Positions 13,301-24,107 of a stretch of DNA of 64,000 bases are shown in pieces (the first letter of the stretch is position 1; each line of letters begins with the position of its first letter). Made by a program: the position numbers and the translations under genes. The stretch lies in assembly GCA_017506865.1 (NCBI GenBank), contig JAFCMP010000120.1, forward strand, positions 124,001 to 188,000. The letters run 5' to 3'. The notes beneath the pieces were generated by a model, which was not told where the DNA came from, made no database searches, and saw only the letters and a program-made list of their open reading frames with translations. This stretch comes from Tribonema minus. Taxonomy: Eukaryota > Sar > Xanthophyceae > Tribonematales > Tribonemataceae.

Positions 13301-13608
13301 ATCACGGCTTGGCGGCTTTGCAATACTGAGCACTGATGCCACGTCGGGGCAGATGGTGAGCGCCGTGAAGCCGGACTGACCGCGTACACTGATAGACGCC
13401 GCCGTCATTTCTGTGAACCAGTGAATGCTGCGTCGCCACGACTCATCGTCATCACCAATCCGCTGCTGCTGCTGTTGCTGCTGCCGCTGCTGCTGCCGCT
13501 GCTGCTGCTGCCGCCGCAGGTTGTGAGCGCCTTGGCATCGCTGCTTTCATCACTGCAAACGATTGAATACCCCATCACAATGACTCATTATCGTCACGGA
13601 TCTGCTGC

Positions 13609-13665
<57 letters not shown>

Positions 13666-16600
13666 GGATCAGCCGCGTACACTGATAGTCGCCGTCGCCA
13701 TCACCTTGCACGCTGCGTCACCATGACTCCGTGTCAACAATCCGCTGCTGCTGCCGCAGGTAGTAAGCGCCGTCAAGGCGGACCGTCCGCATACACTGAC
13801 AGACGCCATCGCTATTGCTGCAAACTTTTGAATGCTGCATCATCAATCATCAATACTCATCCGTGTCCCCAACTTGCTGCGGCTGCCGCAGGTGGTGAGC
13901 GCTGTCAAGGCGGACCGGCCGGCGCGCGGCGTCGTGGGCGAGGAGGCGTGGCTGCAGGCGCAGCGCAACGCGGAGCGCGAGGAGCTGCGCGCGCGCATGG
14001 TCGCGCTGCTGCGCCGCGGCGTCGCGCAGCTGGACGCTTATCAGGTGACCCATGAGCCCCGACCCTGAGTCAAGTCACCAGTTGAGATGTCGCAGTGTGG
14101 GCGCGCTCGCATACGTCGCAGAGGATCGAGAACTGACTGCATGATGCCGTGCGGAGCAGAACGTGCTGCAGCGCACATGGTCGCGCCGCTGTGCCGCGGC
14201 GTCGCGCAACTGGACGCGTATCAGGTGACTTTTTTCTGCGCGCCCTATGTAGCCCTAACCCTCAGTCAAGTAAATGGTCGCCGTAATGCGCTGGCAACGT
14301 GAGATGCGATGCGATGCGGAGCGCGAGGAGCTGCGCGCGCGCATGGTCACGCTGCTGCGCCGCGGCGTCGCGCAGTGGACGCATACCAGGTGACTTTCCC
14401 GCACGCACGCCCTAAACCCCTGGCTTCAAGTCCAGTAAACAGTCGAGATGTCGCCGCAGTATCACGCGCTGGCATGCGTTGCGGGGATGTGATCATTGAC
14501 TGCGCGATGCCGTGCGGAGCGCAAGGAGCTGCACGCAAGCGCCACAGCGTCGCTCAGCGAGATGCGCATCAGGTCCCGCGCTGTGCTGGAGCGTCACTTG
14601 AATCTGCAACTGGAGCTGCGCATTGGCTGTTGAGGTTTCATGAATGGTGGCACTGCTCCGCCGCGGGGTCGCGCAGCTGACGTGCAACAGGTGACTCTCC
14701 CCGCCCAATGTTCCCACAGGGTGCTCAACCTGAACGTGCAGCCTTTGAAGAAATTGTAACCGCAAACTGTGGTGCAAGCTGAAACCTGTGCAAACTGTGG
14801 TGCAAGCTGAAACCTGTGCAAGAACTGAAAGTGAGGCACCTCACACACAGCAAGTGCCCTGCTTGCAGTCGTATCGCTGGTCGCGTGCAGGTGACTCTCC
14901 TCACCTCCGCAAGTCAAATACACTTGATGGTGTGACGTGGACTTCAGTATAGGTACTAATGCGCTGAAGGCCGTCGCGTGCACGCTGGGGGCATGGCTCA
15001 ACGTCGCACCCCTCAACCTTCTGGCAACCAACACCCACGAGCTGCGCTTCGTCCCAACTTTGGCCAATGACGCACGCACGTACGAAGGCCGCTGCTTTTC
15101 AAGTCGTCCACTGCAACCACCCCGCTACAAAAACGAGCGCCACGCGCTGACAAAGCCACTCTCGCCATGCCCCCCCCGCCCCCTCCAAAGGTAATGGCCG
15201 CCGTAGAGACGCTGCTGCACTTCAACCCCTGCCGGCGTCGCGCTTACCAGCCTTAACCCCCCCTCCCCCCCCCCCGCCCCTTTGCCGCCCCCCCCCCCCC
15301 CCTTGCTGGCGCCCGTCAAAGCGCTGCTGCGCTTCGTCCTTCGCGACCCTTGCAGATTGCGGATTGCGCACGCAAGCGCGAGGGCCGCCGCCTTTTCACT
15401 CCTCACCCGCAACCTTGCTGCCACGAAAAGATGCACCACGTGCTGACAACGCCACGCTCGCGTTGCCCCCCCCCCCCCCCCTGCCCAGGTGCTGGCGGCG
15501 GTGGAGGCGCTGCTGCGCTGCGTCCTCGGCAACCTCGGCAAGCTGCCCGTCGCGCGCGCGCACGTCGCGCGCGGCGGCTTCGCCTTTGACTTCTCCAACG
15601 TCGACCTCCGCGGCCTTTCGGCGCCGCCCGCGGTGGACGTCGCGATGCGCGGCGTGCGCCTGCCGCGGCGGTACGCGCACGTGACGACGCCGCTCGGGCG
15701 CGGGCGCATCGCGTCGTACATGATCCGCACGCGCTGCTTCCTCGTGCTGCTGGACTGGCGGCTGCGCGACGGGCGGCACGCGCGCGGCTACTTTCAGCCG
15801 CGCGACGTGACGGTGCTGTCCGGGCGCGAGGGGGTCGTGGATTCGGACGATGAGGGGGGGGGCGGACTGCGGCAGGACAGCCACTACGAGTGGGACGGTG
15901 AGTTTGTCGCCTGCTTGTAGTTGAAGTTGTTAAAGTTGAAGCGGTGGTGCTTTCAGCCGCACGATGTGACGGTGCTGTCGGGGCGCGCGGGGGTCGTGGA
16001 TTCGGACGATGAGGGGGGAGGCGGACTGCGGCAGGACAGCCACTACGAGTGAGACGGTGAGTTGTCGCCCGCTTGTAGTTGAAGTTGTTGAAGTTGAAGC
16101 GGTGGTGCTTTCAGCCGCACGATGTGACGGTGCTGTCGGGGCGCGAGGGGGTCGTGGATTCGGACGATGCGGGGGGAGGCGGACTGCGGCAGGACAGCCA
16201 CTACGAGTGGGACGGAGAGTTGTCGCCCGCTTGTAGTTGAAGTTGTTGAAGTTGAAGTGGTGGTGCTTTCAGCCGCGCGACGTGACGGTGCTGTCCGGGC
16301 GCGAGGGGGTCGTGGATTTGGACGATGATGGCGGCGGACTGCGGCAGACGCCACCTACAAGTGGGAAGGTGAGTCGCCCGCTTGAAGTTGAAGCTTCTGT
16401 CCAGCTGCGAGACGTGACGGTGCTGTCCGGGCGCAAGGGAGTCGTGGACTCGGACGATGATGGGGGGGGGGGGGGGGGCTGCGGCAGGACAGCCACTACG
16501 AGTGGGAAGGTGAGGAGGTTTCTTCTGCTTGAAGCTGACGTTGAAGTGTCCATCACCGCGGTGGGTTTCATGGGTCCGGATGAGGGGGCGGCGGCGGCAG

Positions 16601-18571
16601 CTGTGGCAGGACAGCCACTACTAGTGGGAAGGTGAGCCACGAACCTGCTTGAAGGTGACTAGATTTCTGTGTGACGCCTCATTCTTTAGGGTTAGGGTTA
16701 GGGTTAGGGTTAGGATTAGGGCGCGAGGGATGGTGGACTCGCAGTATGAGGTGTGCGCCCAGGTGTTGTTTATCAAAAACGAATCAAAAGATTGTTGAGC
16801 TCTAGGTGACAAGGGATGGTTAGCCGCAAGTGCCTTCCACCAATAACTGTGGTCGCCGCTGCTGCAGTCATTGGTTGATGCATCTCGGTACCTCTACGAC
16901 ACTAATGAGGTTTGCGCCCAGGTGTTGCCGACACTTATGTCGTACAGGTACCGAGATGCGGTGTGTCGACAACACCTGGGCACACAGAGGGAGCTGGCGG
17001 CAGTCTGCTGCAGGACAGCCACTGCAACACTGTGAGGGCGATTTTGCCCGCTTGTATGTACTGCAAGTTGACGCGACGCCGGCAGATGGGCTATGGATCT
17101 AAATCTACATACTTTGCACTTACTTAGCTTATGCGTTGTCTTTAAGAACAATCATCACGCCTGCCCCCCCCCCCCCTTGCGCACAGCAGCGCCATCCGCA
17201 GGCGGCGACGCGGCGCCCGGACCCGACGCGGACCGCTTCGAGCGCACCACGCGCTCGCCGGCGCGGCGAGAACCTTCCGCGGAACCGTCTCGCACTCCCG
17301 CAGCAGCAGCAGCAGCGGCGACGCCGGCGCCGACGGCGCCGCTGCTGGCGGTGCGCCTCAGCCGCATGCGCGCAGAGATGCGCGACGTGCAGTGGCACGT
17401 GCGCCAGGCGGCGTTCCCGCACCTGCACACGCGCGGCTTCGCGGCGGCGTACGTGAGCGGCATGAGCGTGTACGTGGAGCTCGGGCCGGAGACAGGGGGG
17501 GAGGGGGAGGGGGAGGGGGAGGGGGGCGGGGGGGGGGAAGGGGGGGCGGGGGGCGCGCGGCGCGGCTGGACCAACATGCGCGTGACGAGCGTCAAGGTCA
17601 GCGTGAGCGAGGTGAAGGTGGTGATCCGCGGCAGCCGGCTCAGCGGCCTGTACAACGCGGTCGCGGACGCGTTCGACGGCACGGTGCGCGGCTACATTGC
17701 GGCGCACGTCGAGGCGGCGGTGCGCGTCAACGTCGGGCGCCTCCTTACGCTCGTCAACACGCGCATCGGCGGCTACTGGGGCGTCGTCGAGCGCGTCTTT
17801 GCGGACAACGCGCTGTTCCGCGACTGGGGGGACGCGCGCGCCGCGGAGCTCGCCGCAACCGACGCCACGTGGCCCGGCGGACTGCTCAAGTGGCGGCGGC
17901 AGTCAGGTGGCGGCGGCGGCGACGGCGCGGCGGCGCCGCGCGTGTCCGTCGGCTGCCACAACGGCGGCTTCGGCAGCGCCGCAGGGCGCCGCACCAGCGT
18001 GCGCAGCAGCGGCAGCAGCAGCGTCGGCGGCGGCGGCGGCGCGGAAGTAGGCGGCTTCGGCGGCGGTGGCAGCGTGCTGGCTGGCGACAGCGGCAGCAGC
18101 GCTGCACTGCCCGCAGACTCGCTGTCGCCGCCGCTGCCGCTGCCGCCACCGCCGCCTGGCAAGCGGTCCACGCTTCTGGCCAAGGTGCGCAGCAAGTTCA
18201 GCAGCATGGACCTGAGCGCTGCTGCCGCCGCCGCAGGCGACTCGGACGGCAGCAGCGGCCGCGAGCCGGGGGCGCCGCGCCGCGCGCACAAGCTGCGGCG
18301 GCTACGCGGCCGCCAGGCGCGCGCGCGGTCGGCGACCGCGATGGGCGAAGAGCGCGTGCACAGCGATGACGGCGGCGACAGCGCAGTGGCGATTACGTCG
18401 CCTCCGCCGCCGCCGCCGCCACCGCTGGCAGAGGCTGACGGCGGCGGCGGCGGCGGCGACGCGGCCAGGCGCAGGCGCAGCACGAGCGTGCGCCTGCTGC
18501 TGCGGCGGAAGAGCACGGCGGCCAAGACGCCGCCGCGGCGCACGTCGCAGCCGCTGGCGCAGCTGTGGTAG
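7359..18571 (+). CDS. Large membrane-anchored protein, possible bridge- or BPI-like lipid-transfer protein, 7 exons, 1566 aa
   Basis: Exons 7359-8453, 9840-10083, 11325-12301, 12635-13072, 13892-14044, 15489-15897 and 17187-18571 join with matching phases (0,1,0,0,0,1) to 1567 codons including TAG. Residues 27-44 and 54-70 are hydrophobic. Next comes a beta-rich region (IRTSIWLTTDVEMTDVAIAD, then GATMHLHQSGGTLNFAFLAL) resembling the repeating strands of AsmA/VPS13-like lipid channels. Residues about 1145-1290 (VTSVKVSVSEVKVVIRGSRL, then helical NVGRLLTLVNTRI) recall BPI/HAM1-like lipid-binding folds. The family assignment is inference from strand pattern only. Low-complexity Gly/Ala/Ser loops separate conserved blocks, and the C-terminus is basic and Ser-rich. 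The reading frame is strongly supported by phase agreement across six introns. Confidence 0.7.
9560..9740 (+). repeat. Copies of exon 2 start, intron 1 of the 1566-aa gene
   Basis: The exon 2 start (cagGTCGGCGAAGCCTTCCG, true exon at 9840) recurs at about 9686-9740 (cag gtcagcgaagcgttccggc) and 9560-9602 (gtcggcggcagcggtccgcc). The nearer copy is the better one. Confidence 0.8.
10176..10755 (+). repeat. Copies of exon 2 end plus donor with poly-G inserts, intron 2 of the 1566-aa gene
   Basis: The exon 2 end (CGCGAGCTCGTGCGCGCGGA-like text, then ggcacag|gtgag) recurs at about 10205-10280, 10395-10460, 10565-10625 and 10715-10755. The first three keep cacaggtgag or caccggtcag at the donor position. 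Each copy is preceded by a G run, the longest at 10176-10206 with a single A in it. Confidence 0.85.
12446..12530 (+). repeat. Copy of exon 4 start, intron 3 of the 1566-aa gene
   Basis: A single ~85-nt copy of the exon 4 acceptor and start (gcagGTCCACCGCGTCAGCC) lies 190 bp upstream of the real exon at 12635. It is highly similar but diverges after 'gagctgcacg'. Confidence 0.85.
13167..13800 (+). repeat. Copies of exon 5 start with a CTG microsatellite, intron 4 of the 1566-aa gene
   Basis: The exon 5 start (ccgcagGTGGTGAGCGCTGT, true exon at 13892) recurs at about 13167-13205, 13350-13400, 13518-13545 and 13757-13800. The CTG-rich text before the acceptor has expanded into about 20 pure CTG units around 13602-13663 and shorter runs near 13462-13515. 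Confidence 0.75.
14140..14700 (+). repeat. Copies of exon 5 end plus donor, intron 5 of the 1566-aa gene
   Basis: The exon 5 end (GCGCGCATGGTCGCGCTGCT ... TATCAG|gtgac) recurs at about 14140-14227, 14318-14395, 14505-14580 and 14645-14700. The first two keep taycaggtgact at the donor and are nearly full-length copies of the 3' half of the exon. Confidence 0.85.
15187..15345 (+). repeat. Copies of exon 6 start, intron 5 of the 1566-aa gene
   Basis: The exon 6 start (GTGCTGGCGGCGGTGGAGGC, true exon at 15489) recurs in degraded form at about 15187-15225 and 15303-15345, separated by long C runs. Confidence 0.7.
15945..16640 (+). repeat. Five-fold array of exon 6 end with cryptic acceptor and donor, intron 6 of the 1566-aa gene
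   Basis: A ~100-nt segment from an internal 'tttcag' of exon 6 to its donor (ccgcgcgacgtgacggtgct ... gacg|gtgagt) recurs at about 15945-16057, 16110-16221, 16265-16373, 16395-16513 and 16560-16633, with a stub near 16722-16750. Copies are joined by spacer text with ttgaagttgttgaagttgaa. Most keep both an AG and a GT, so they look like mini-exons. The first copy has a length change and a TGA, so they are unlikely to be coding. Confidence 0.9.
16686..16721. repeat. Interstitial telomeric repeat (TTAGGG x5-6)
   Basis: An almost perfect TTAGGG run directly follows the last exon 6 copy in intron 6 of the 1566-aa gene. Confidence 0.95.
16777..16873 (+). repeat. Dispersed ~100-bp element, copy A
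   Basis: From 'aaacgaatcaaaagattg' to 'gctgcagtcattgg' this matches 27108-27222 at roughly 90 percent by eye. It also matches, more weakly, the reverse complement of 49501-49617. It contains ggttagccgcaagtgccttc, and it sits in an intron. I do not recognise the family. Confidence 0.85.
16876..16985. repeat. Interleaved inverted repeats (A-B-A'-B')
   Basis: Arm A (gcatctcggtacctctacga, from 16880) is complementary to A' (tcgtacaggtaccgagatgc, to 16959). Arm B (gcccaggtgttgccgacac, 16916-16934) is complementary to B' (gtgtcgacaacacctgggc, 16963-16981). The order A-B-A'-B' would give a pseudoknot rather than a plain hairpin. It lies right next to the dispersed element at 16777. Confidence 0.75.
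17163..17176 (+). other. Poly-C tract at the acceptor of exon 7, 1566-aa gene
   Basis: A C run just before ttgcgcacag|ca (exon at 17187) serves as the pyrimidine tract. Similar C runs precede the other acceptors of this gene (9802-9812, 11206-11222, 15469-15482). Confidence 0.7.
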
Positions 18572-18908
18572 GGTAGGTCTACTTGGCTCCGCGCAGGCAT
18601 GCGCACTGGGCGCGGGTGTGGCTGCGCTGCTGCACAGAGGCGCCAGGGCTGCGCTGGCCGCGGGCTGCTGCGCAGCGCGCTGCGCCGCCGCCGCCACGCT
18701 GTTCTGCTGCAGCCGCTGGTGTCGCTGTGCTGGGCAGCAGCAGCTCCATGCAAGCACTCACGCGCAGTGGCACAGGTGTGCCGGCGCGCCATCACGAGGC
18801 GCTGCTTCCGCGATTGCAATGATGTGGCAGCGCTTAACGTTCACGCTACGCGTCACGGCGCGCACCGGCACCGCTCGTCCACTGTGACGGCAGCCGCGCG
18901 CGTCATTC

Positions 18909-18943
<35 letters not shown>

Positions 18944-20210
18944 CATTGTTGTCAGCATCAGCAGCAGCGGTAGTAACATCAGCAGTGTGCATTTTGGGCA
19001 CCGCCGCGGCGCCGCGGGAAACCGGGTCTCAGTAGGGGACTTGTCCCTCAGCAGCCCCTGGCGGCGTTCTCACCGCGTCATCATCCTTTATGCTTCTGAA
19101 GCACCAATTACGGCGTGCGTGCACTCCCGGCTAGTCAGTACAAGAAGTGGCTGCCAGGTGGCAACCTGGAAGGTGTTCCGTGCCGCCAGCAGTCAATTTA
19201 CATTGTCCATATGCATTCGGTGAGGGGGGGCGGCAGCGCGGGAAGGGGGGGCAGAGGTTAGTGCTCAAAAGCAGAGCACTGCATGTATCTCAAGTAGCAA
19301 AGTTCAACGTTCCATGTAGTGAAGCGGCAGCCCGCGGCTACCATCCCAAGTCAGTGCTCCATGCAGGCGCCGGCGCTGAGGCGTACCCATACCAGCCTAC
19401 TCTCTTGCGTGAAATAGAGCGGACACGCGGCCGCACCATTCCCGGCGACCACACACATTCCCTGACGTCCTGACGCTGAAGCAGGCTGGGCGGCCGCCGC
19501 GCGCGCGCGCTCACGCAGCAAGTCCGTCTGTTTGTGTGTACCCGGGGCGCCTCGTCCGCGCGCCTCTGGCATCCTGTCAATAATGATCACTCTGTTTGCG
19601 TCGTCGTCTGCGGGAGCTTCTGTCGCGTGCGCTGTCGGAGGCTATGACACTGCCTTGTGAGTTTTGTTGCTCGTTTTGCTTCTGGGTGTGTTGGTGGCGC
19701 TCATGATTACCGGTGTTTCGTGAAAGGTAATGAAGTCTCATTGCTGGTAGCGACTATTGGTTCTGCCATGTGCACAGTGCTGATGTGTCATGCTGCGGGC
19801 AGAGGGCAAAGTTCGATTAATGTGACGTTATCATGATTCAGGTTAGTTTGAGCCTCATACCTCCAAGTGTCCTGTCCTTACACTTAGGATGGTGCCTGAC
19901 GTCATCTTGACACGTAGTACACCCAGTCCGCGCTCGCTCACAAAAACTGTTGCGCAATGCATCCTCAAGTGAAATTCATGTCATGATGGCAGGGAATAGG
20001 CCACACAGGACGAATGATGTATGCAAGCAGCTGGTTGTCAGCTTGCCGTTGGACGTATGCTTCTTAAGGCCCTTGTCGACTTTTCGATGCCAGAAGCTCC
20101 TTATTTAGCCGTGGAGCTTTCAAGGTGTGGTTCCCTGCTGTAGCTGTAGCGAGAGAGAGCAAGGACAGCCGCATCGCTGCGAATTGCTTGTCTGGAGAGG
20201 AGCAGCAGCC
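18572..20210. other. Intergenic spacer with CAG microsatellite upstream of eIF3h
   Basis: The first ~300 bp are GC-rich 3' flanking DNA. A CAG trinucleotide run lies at about 18911-18945 with more units to 18970. The rest, from about 19600 on, is lower in GC and shows no reading frame I can support. The eIF3h promoter should lie at its right end; I see no clear core element. Confidence 0.5.
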
Positions 20211-23200
20211 ATGTCTGGCGCATGGGGAGCTCCAGCTCCGGAGCGGGCAGCGATGAAGGAGCTGCCACTAATCAAGGAGGTGCACATGGATGGCTTGGTA
20301 AGTTGACGGAGCAAGCTGCTGCTGCTGCTTTGATTGTGAATGATGTCTGCTGTTGGACATGCTCAAGGTGCTGGCTGGGATGAATGGATCTTGTAGCGTG
20401 TCAGCTGTGCTGTAGTTGGCTAATGTTGATGCTGCTGCCTTGGCAGAGTCGGATCCCGCTCCGAAAGCCTCAGCGTGCTGCCTCATGGCGTTGCATTCTG
20501 TCATATTGCAGGCGGTGCTGAAGATCATAAAGCACTGCACGGAAGCCCTGCCGGGCATGGTGGCTGGATCGCTGCTAGGCCTGGATCAGAGCGCCACACT
20601 GGAGGTCACACACTCCTTCCCGCTCCCGTCAGCGAAGAAGGAGGCAGATACAGGCGGGGAGGGGGGGGTGGGGCTAGCACGGCCAGCAGACGAGCTCAGC
20701 AACCTCAGCGGGCAGGACTACCAGATGGAGATGATGAAGATGCTGCGAGAGGTCAACGTCGACAACAACTGCGTGGGCTGGTACCAGTCTATGTACCTGG
20801 GCTCCTTCTGCACGCAGACGCTCGTCGACAACCAGTACACGTACCAGGAGAACCTCTCCGACAACGCGGTCGTCGTGCTCTACGACCCCGTGCAGACCGC
20901 GCGCGGTCAGCTCACGCTCAAGGCGTACCGGCTCTCGAAGGAGTTCATGCGCGCGTACCGCGAGCGCAAGTCCGACCACATCAAGCCCTCCGAGATCCTC
21001 GACGAGCTGCCGATACGCATACGCAACCCCGGGCTCGTAAACGCGCTCGTGTACGACTTGCAGGGGCGCGGCGGCGCAGGCAGCGCAGAGTGCGACTTCG
21101 AGCGGCTGGACTTGAGCACGAACCCGTATCTGGAGAAAAACTTGGAGTTCCTGTGCGGGTGGGTGGACGATCTGGCGAACGAGCAGTGGAAGTTCCAGGC
21201 GTACACGCGCACGCTGCTCAAGCAGCGGCACGACGCGGCGCGGTGGGCGGACCGGCGCAAGAAGGCCAACGACGAGCGGTGAGTCACCCCGATTGTTGCA
21301 GTAGCGCGCTAGCACAACTTGAAGTGCTGACTTGACGTAGGTTCGGCGGCGTGCCGTGCACACGGTGTTTGAGTAGCAGCATAAGTGGGCGCGGTGCGCC
21401 GGCCGGCGCACGTAGGCGAATGACGAGCGGTGAGCCGCGCGAACTCTAGGAACTGTGTTCATCGATGGGTTCTCTAACTAGTACAGCAGCGCGCACTGCT
21501 GTGAAGCACGTCGGTAGCGTGGTACACAATGCCGGCGCAGCGGCACCATCAGCTGCGGTCAATAGCAACCAGCAGCACCTTACACTATAGAAGTAGCAGC
21601 TCATTGAGTAGCTTTTGTTGGGTAAAAGCGTTGGTGTAAGCCTCTGTGGCGCGGGGTCGCAAAGCGCTGCAGTTGCAACCGTACGTGCCGCTGAGTCTAT
21701 CATCTGATGTGTAAGCACATCTGGCGCTGGCACTGCCTGCAAATGCTGCTCTCGCAGTGGCGCTGCCGTATGGGCGGGCGGCGCGGCAGCCGGGCATGAC
21801 ACTAAGTTGAAGTTTGATGCACAAATTGAAGTACAGTGCTTTCGTGTCGTACGCATCTGAAAGCATTTGAAACGGCACATATCTACTACAGTATTCATGC
21901 TACTGTGCACCAGCGGGCGCAGCAGCCAATGCGAGGTGGCGCAGTTCGGCGCCCATTTGGCAATTGATGCGCTAGCGACATGTATGTGACCTGTTGCAGA
22001 TATCTGCACGCCTGCACTCAGCTCAGACCCGTCTCTTGGCGCGGAGCTCAACTTGTCACAACGAAGTACGCAATCCATACAACTGAAGCAGCTTGACGAC
22101 AGCTGCTATGAGCTGTGCACAGTGCAGTGTTGTGTTCGTGAAGTCATGGAGGCGGCGGCGGCCGCTCATGGCAGAAGCAAGCCGCACAGGAGGGCGAGCA
22201 CTGCGGCTCTGCTGAGCACTGCTGCTGCGCTGCTCCTCCCTGCGTTGCAGATGTTGCGCGCGTTGGGCGGTATTCTCGCATGGTGGCACTGATGCGCTTG
22301 TGCAGCTGTCACTTCAAGTTGAAGTTCCACATGCAGTGCAAGCAATAACCATAGTGCGCGCTGTCGCAGCCCCTGACGCGCAGCTATATGTGCGCATACC
22401 TGAGTCGTCGCGCGTGTGCATTCGCACAGCACGCAGCACGAGCGCCGCTATCCTGAGCGTCTCTAGGCAATGATCGCGGTGTGTGCTGCGTTTACTGAAG
22501 CCTCAGAGCGGTGTCACATCAAACAACTTCACGTTCTACTTTTTGATTGGCGGATGGTAGGGGCGCGGCACCATGTCGCCGCTCTCACCGTTTGTCCAGT
22601 GCGTCAAGTGTGTGCAATCGCCGTCTGTCATCGTACCAGCAGTACAGTAGGTGGTGTGGTCCATCTGCATTTAAAACATCATCGATAGAAGTATGATTCT
22701 TTGGCTTGGCAGCCGTGCGAGGGACATGGTAGTTCCGTTCAGGTCGCAACCGTCAGTTCTGGCTTTACCCTCATCATCATCAACACCTGCTGTGTGCGGA
22801 GTCGTGATCGTGAACTCTGGGCAGAGTTTTCAGATGAACTGTGAACTCGTGACACCCTCCGCCTTTTAAGGGGCGCTTAGTAAAATGCCCTGCTGAGCTG
22901 TTGTAAGGGGATCGGTGCAGCACGTTCAGCATCATGTATCACCTGCAGTGCAGCCAATGCGCTGCTGCAGTCTGCCATATAGGACTGTTTCACACACACT
23001 GATGAGAGGGCACACAGTGATTCATTGCAAATGTACTCAACTTCCATAGTGATTGTTCTAGTAGTGAAAACGGCGAAAGCGCAAACCTCGCCTTCATGCT
23101 CAGTGACCGTCGAGAACCTGGAAGCCACAACTCGTAGTCCCAGCTCGTGTACTACATGAACGGCAATCATCAGACACGGACATTGGCCTGATGTTTCAAT

Positions 23201-23744
23201 TCTTCCCGTGCAGCTGATCTCAACTTTGCTGTCATGCAGTGGCATTGCTCAGGCGCGCAGCGCGTAACTCAACTCACTGCGCGCGGTGCAGCTCAACTCA
23301 CTGCGCGCGGTATAGCACAACTCATTGCACGCCATGTGGCTCACCTTATCCTTGATTCTCCTGTTTGGCGATGGCACCGCTCAGGTGCACGGCGGGCGAC
23401 GAGCCGCTGCCCGACGACGAGGCTCAGCTCATGAATGTACAACCTATTTGGCATTGTTTTATCAACAAAAGAACACGGCATTTGCCTGATGTTTCAACCT
23501 GAAGATTTTTTCCCGTGTAGCTCATAACATCCCGATTTCATTGTCCTGCGACAGGCGCGCGGCGGGCGACGAGCCGCTGCCCGACGACGAGGCGCACGAC
23601 CGGCGGCCGGACGCGCCGAACCGCATGGAGTCCCTGCTCATCTCCACGCAGATCTCGGCGTACTGCTCGCAGATCAACAGGTTCACGGGCTCGTCATTCG
23701 AGAAGCTCTTCCTGGCGGGCTCGCTGCAAAGAGAAGCGACGTGA
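20211..23744 (+). CDS. EIF3H: Eukaryotic translation initiation factor 3 subunit H, 3 exons, 347 aa
   Basis: Exons 20211-20297, 20512-21278 and 23555-23744 join with phases 0 and 2 to 348 codons including TGA. Length and order match eIF3h. An MPN domain starts around IKEVHMDGL and AVLKIIKHCTEALPG. The family strings YQMEMMKMLREVNVDNNCVG, GWYQSMYLGSF and LYDPVQTARGQLTLKAYRLS follow. The conserved C-terminus reads RMESLLISTQISAYCSQINR then FEKLFLAGSLQ. The JAMM metal ligands are absent, as expected for this non-catalytic MPN subunit. eIF3h is part of the cytoplasmic eIF3 complex that loads mRNA on the 40S ribosome. The ATG at 20211 sits in a good context (agcagccATGt). Intron 2 is 2.3 kb and carries one exon copy at each end. 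Confidence 0.97.
21370..21435 (+). repeat. Copy of eIF3h exon 2 end plus donor
   Basis: A degraded copy of the exon 2 end reads gcgcggtgcgccggccggcg ... gaatgacgagcggtgagc. It lies about 160 bp downstream of the true donor at 21279 and keeps gacgagcggtgag exactly. Confidence 0.85.
23384..23432 (+). repeat. Copy of eIF3h exon 3 start
   Basis: About 40 nt match the start of exon 3 (ggcgggcgacgagccgctgc then ccgacgacgaggc). The copy sits 170 bp upstream of the true acceptor at 23554 and is preceded by a cag. Confidence 0.85.
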
Positions 23745-24107
23745 TGAGCGCTGCTGCTGTTGTTGCTGCTGCTGCCTGCCTGCTGCTGCTGCGTAGCTCT
23801 GCGCTGTGCGCCTCCGTCGCCGCACATATGCGGGGCCTGCCTGCGCCGGGGGGGGGGGGGCGCTGGCTCTCTGCGATGCACTCGTGCTGTAATGGAATTT
23901 CATCAAATCACTGTGCTGCTGCGGGACGTGTTGGTATTTTTTTTTAAAGTTGTATCTTGTGCGCTTGACGTTGCTGTTCGCATTCGGCCAGGTTTGCGAC
24001 GCCTATGCGCTCTTGCTCTGCCACTGTTTCGCTCCTTGTTCAACGGTTCCTGCTCGTGTTGAAGTTGAACTTTGGACCCCAGCGAAGAGGCGGTTAAAGC
24101 GTGTGAC

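Noticed and set aside
15945-16640. CRISPR-like regular repeat array
   Set aside because: Units are ~100-nt exon copies with variable spacing and splice sites, in a eukaryotic intron; there are no short constant repeats with unique spacers.
17392-18819. Long overlapping ORFs on both strands across exon 7 of the 1566-aa gene
   Set aside because: They are composition-driven shadows (Arg/Ala/Gly runs); only the frame joining exon 6 in phase 1 gives a plausible protein.
20674-21462. Minus-strand and alternative plus-frame ORFs across eIF3h exon 2
   Set aside because: eIF3h is unmistakable in its own frame, and these are shadows.
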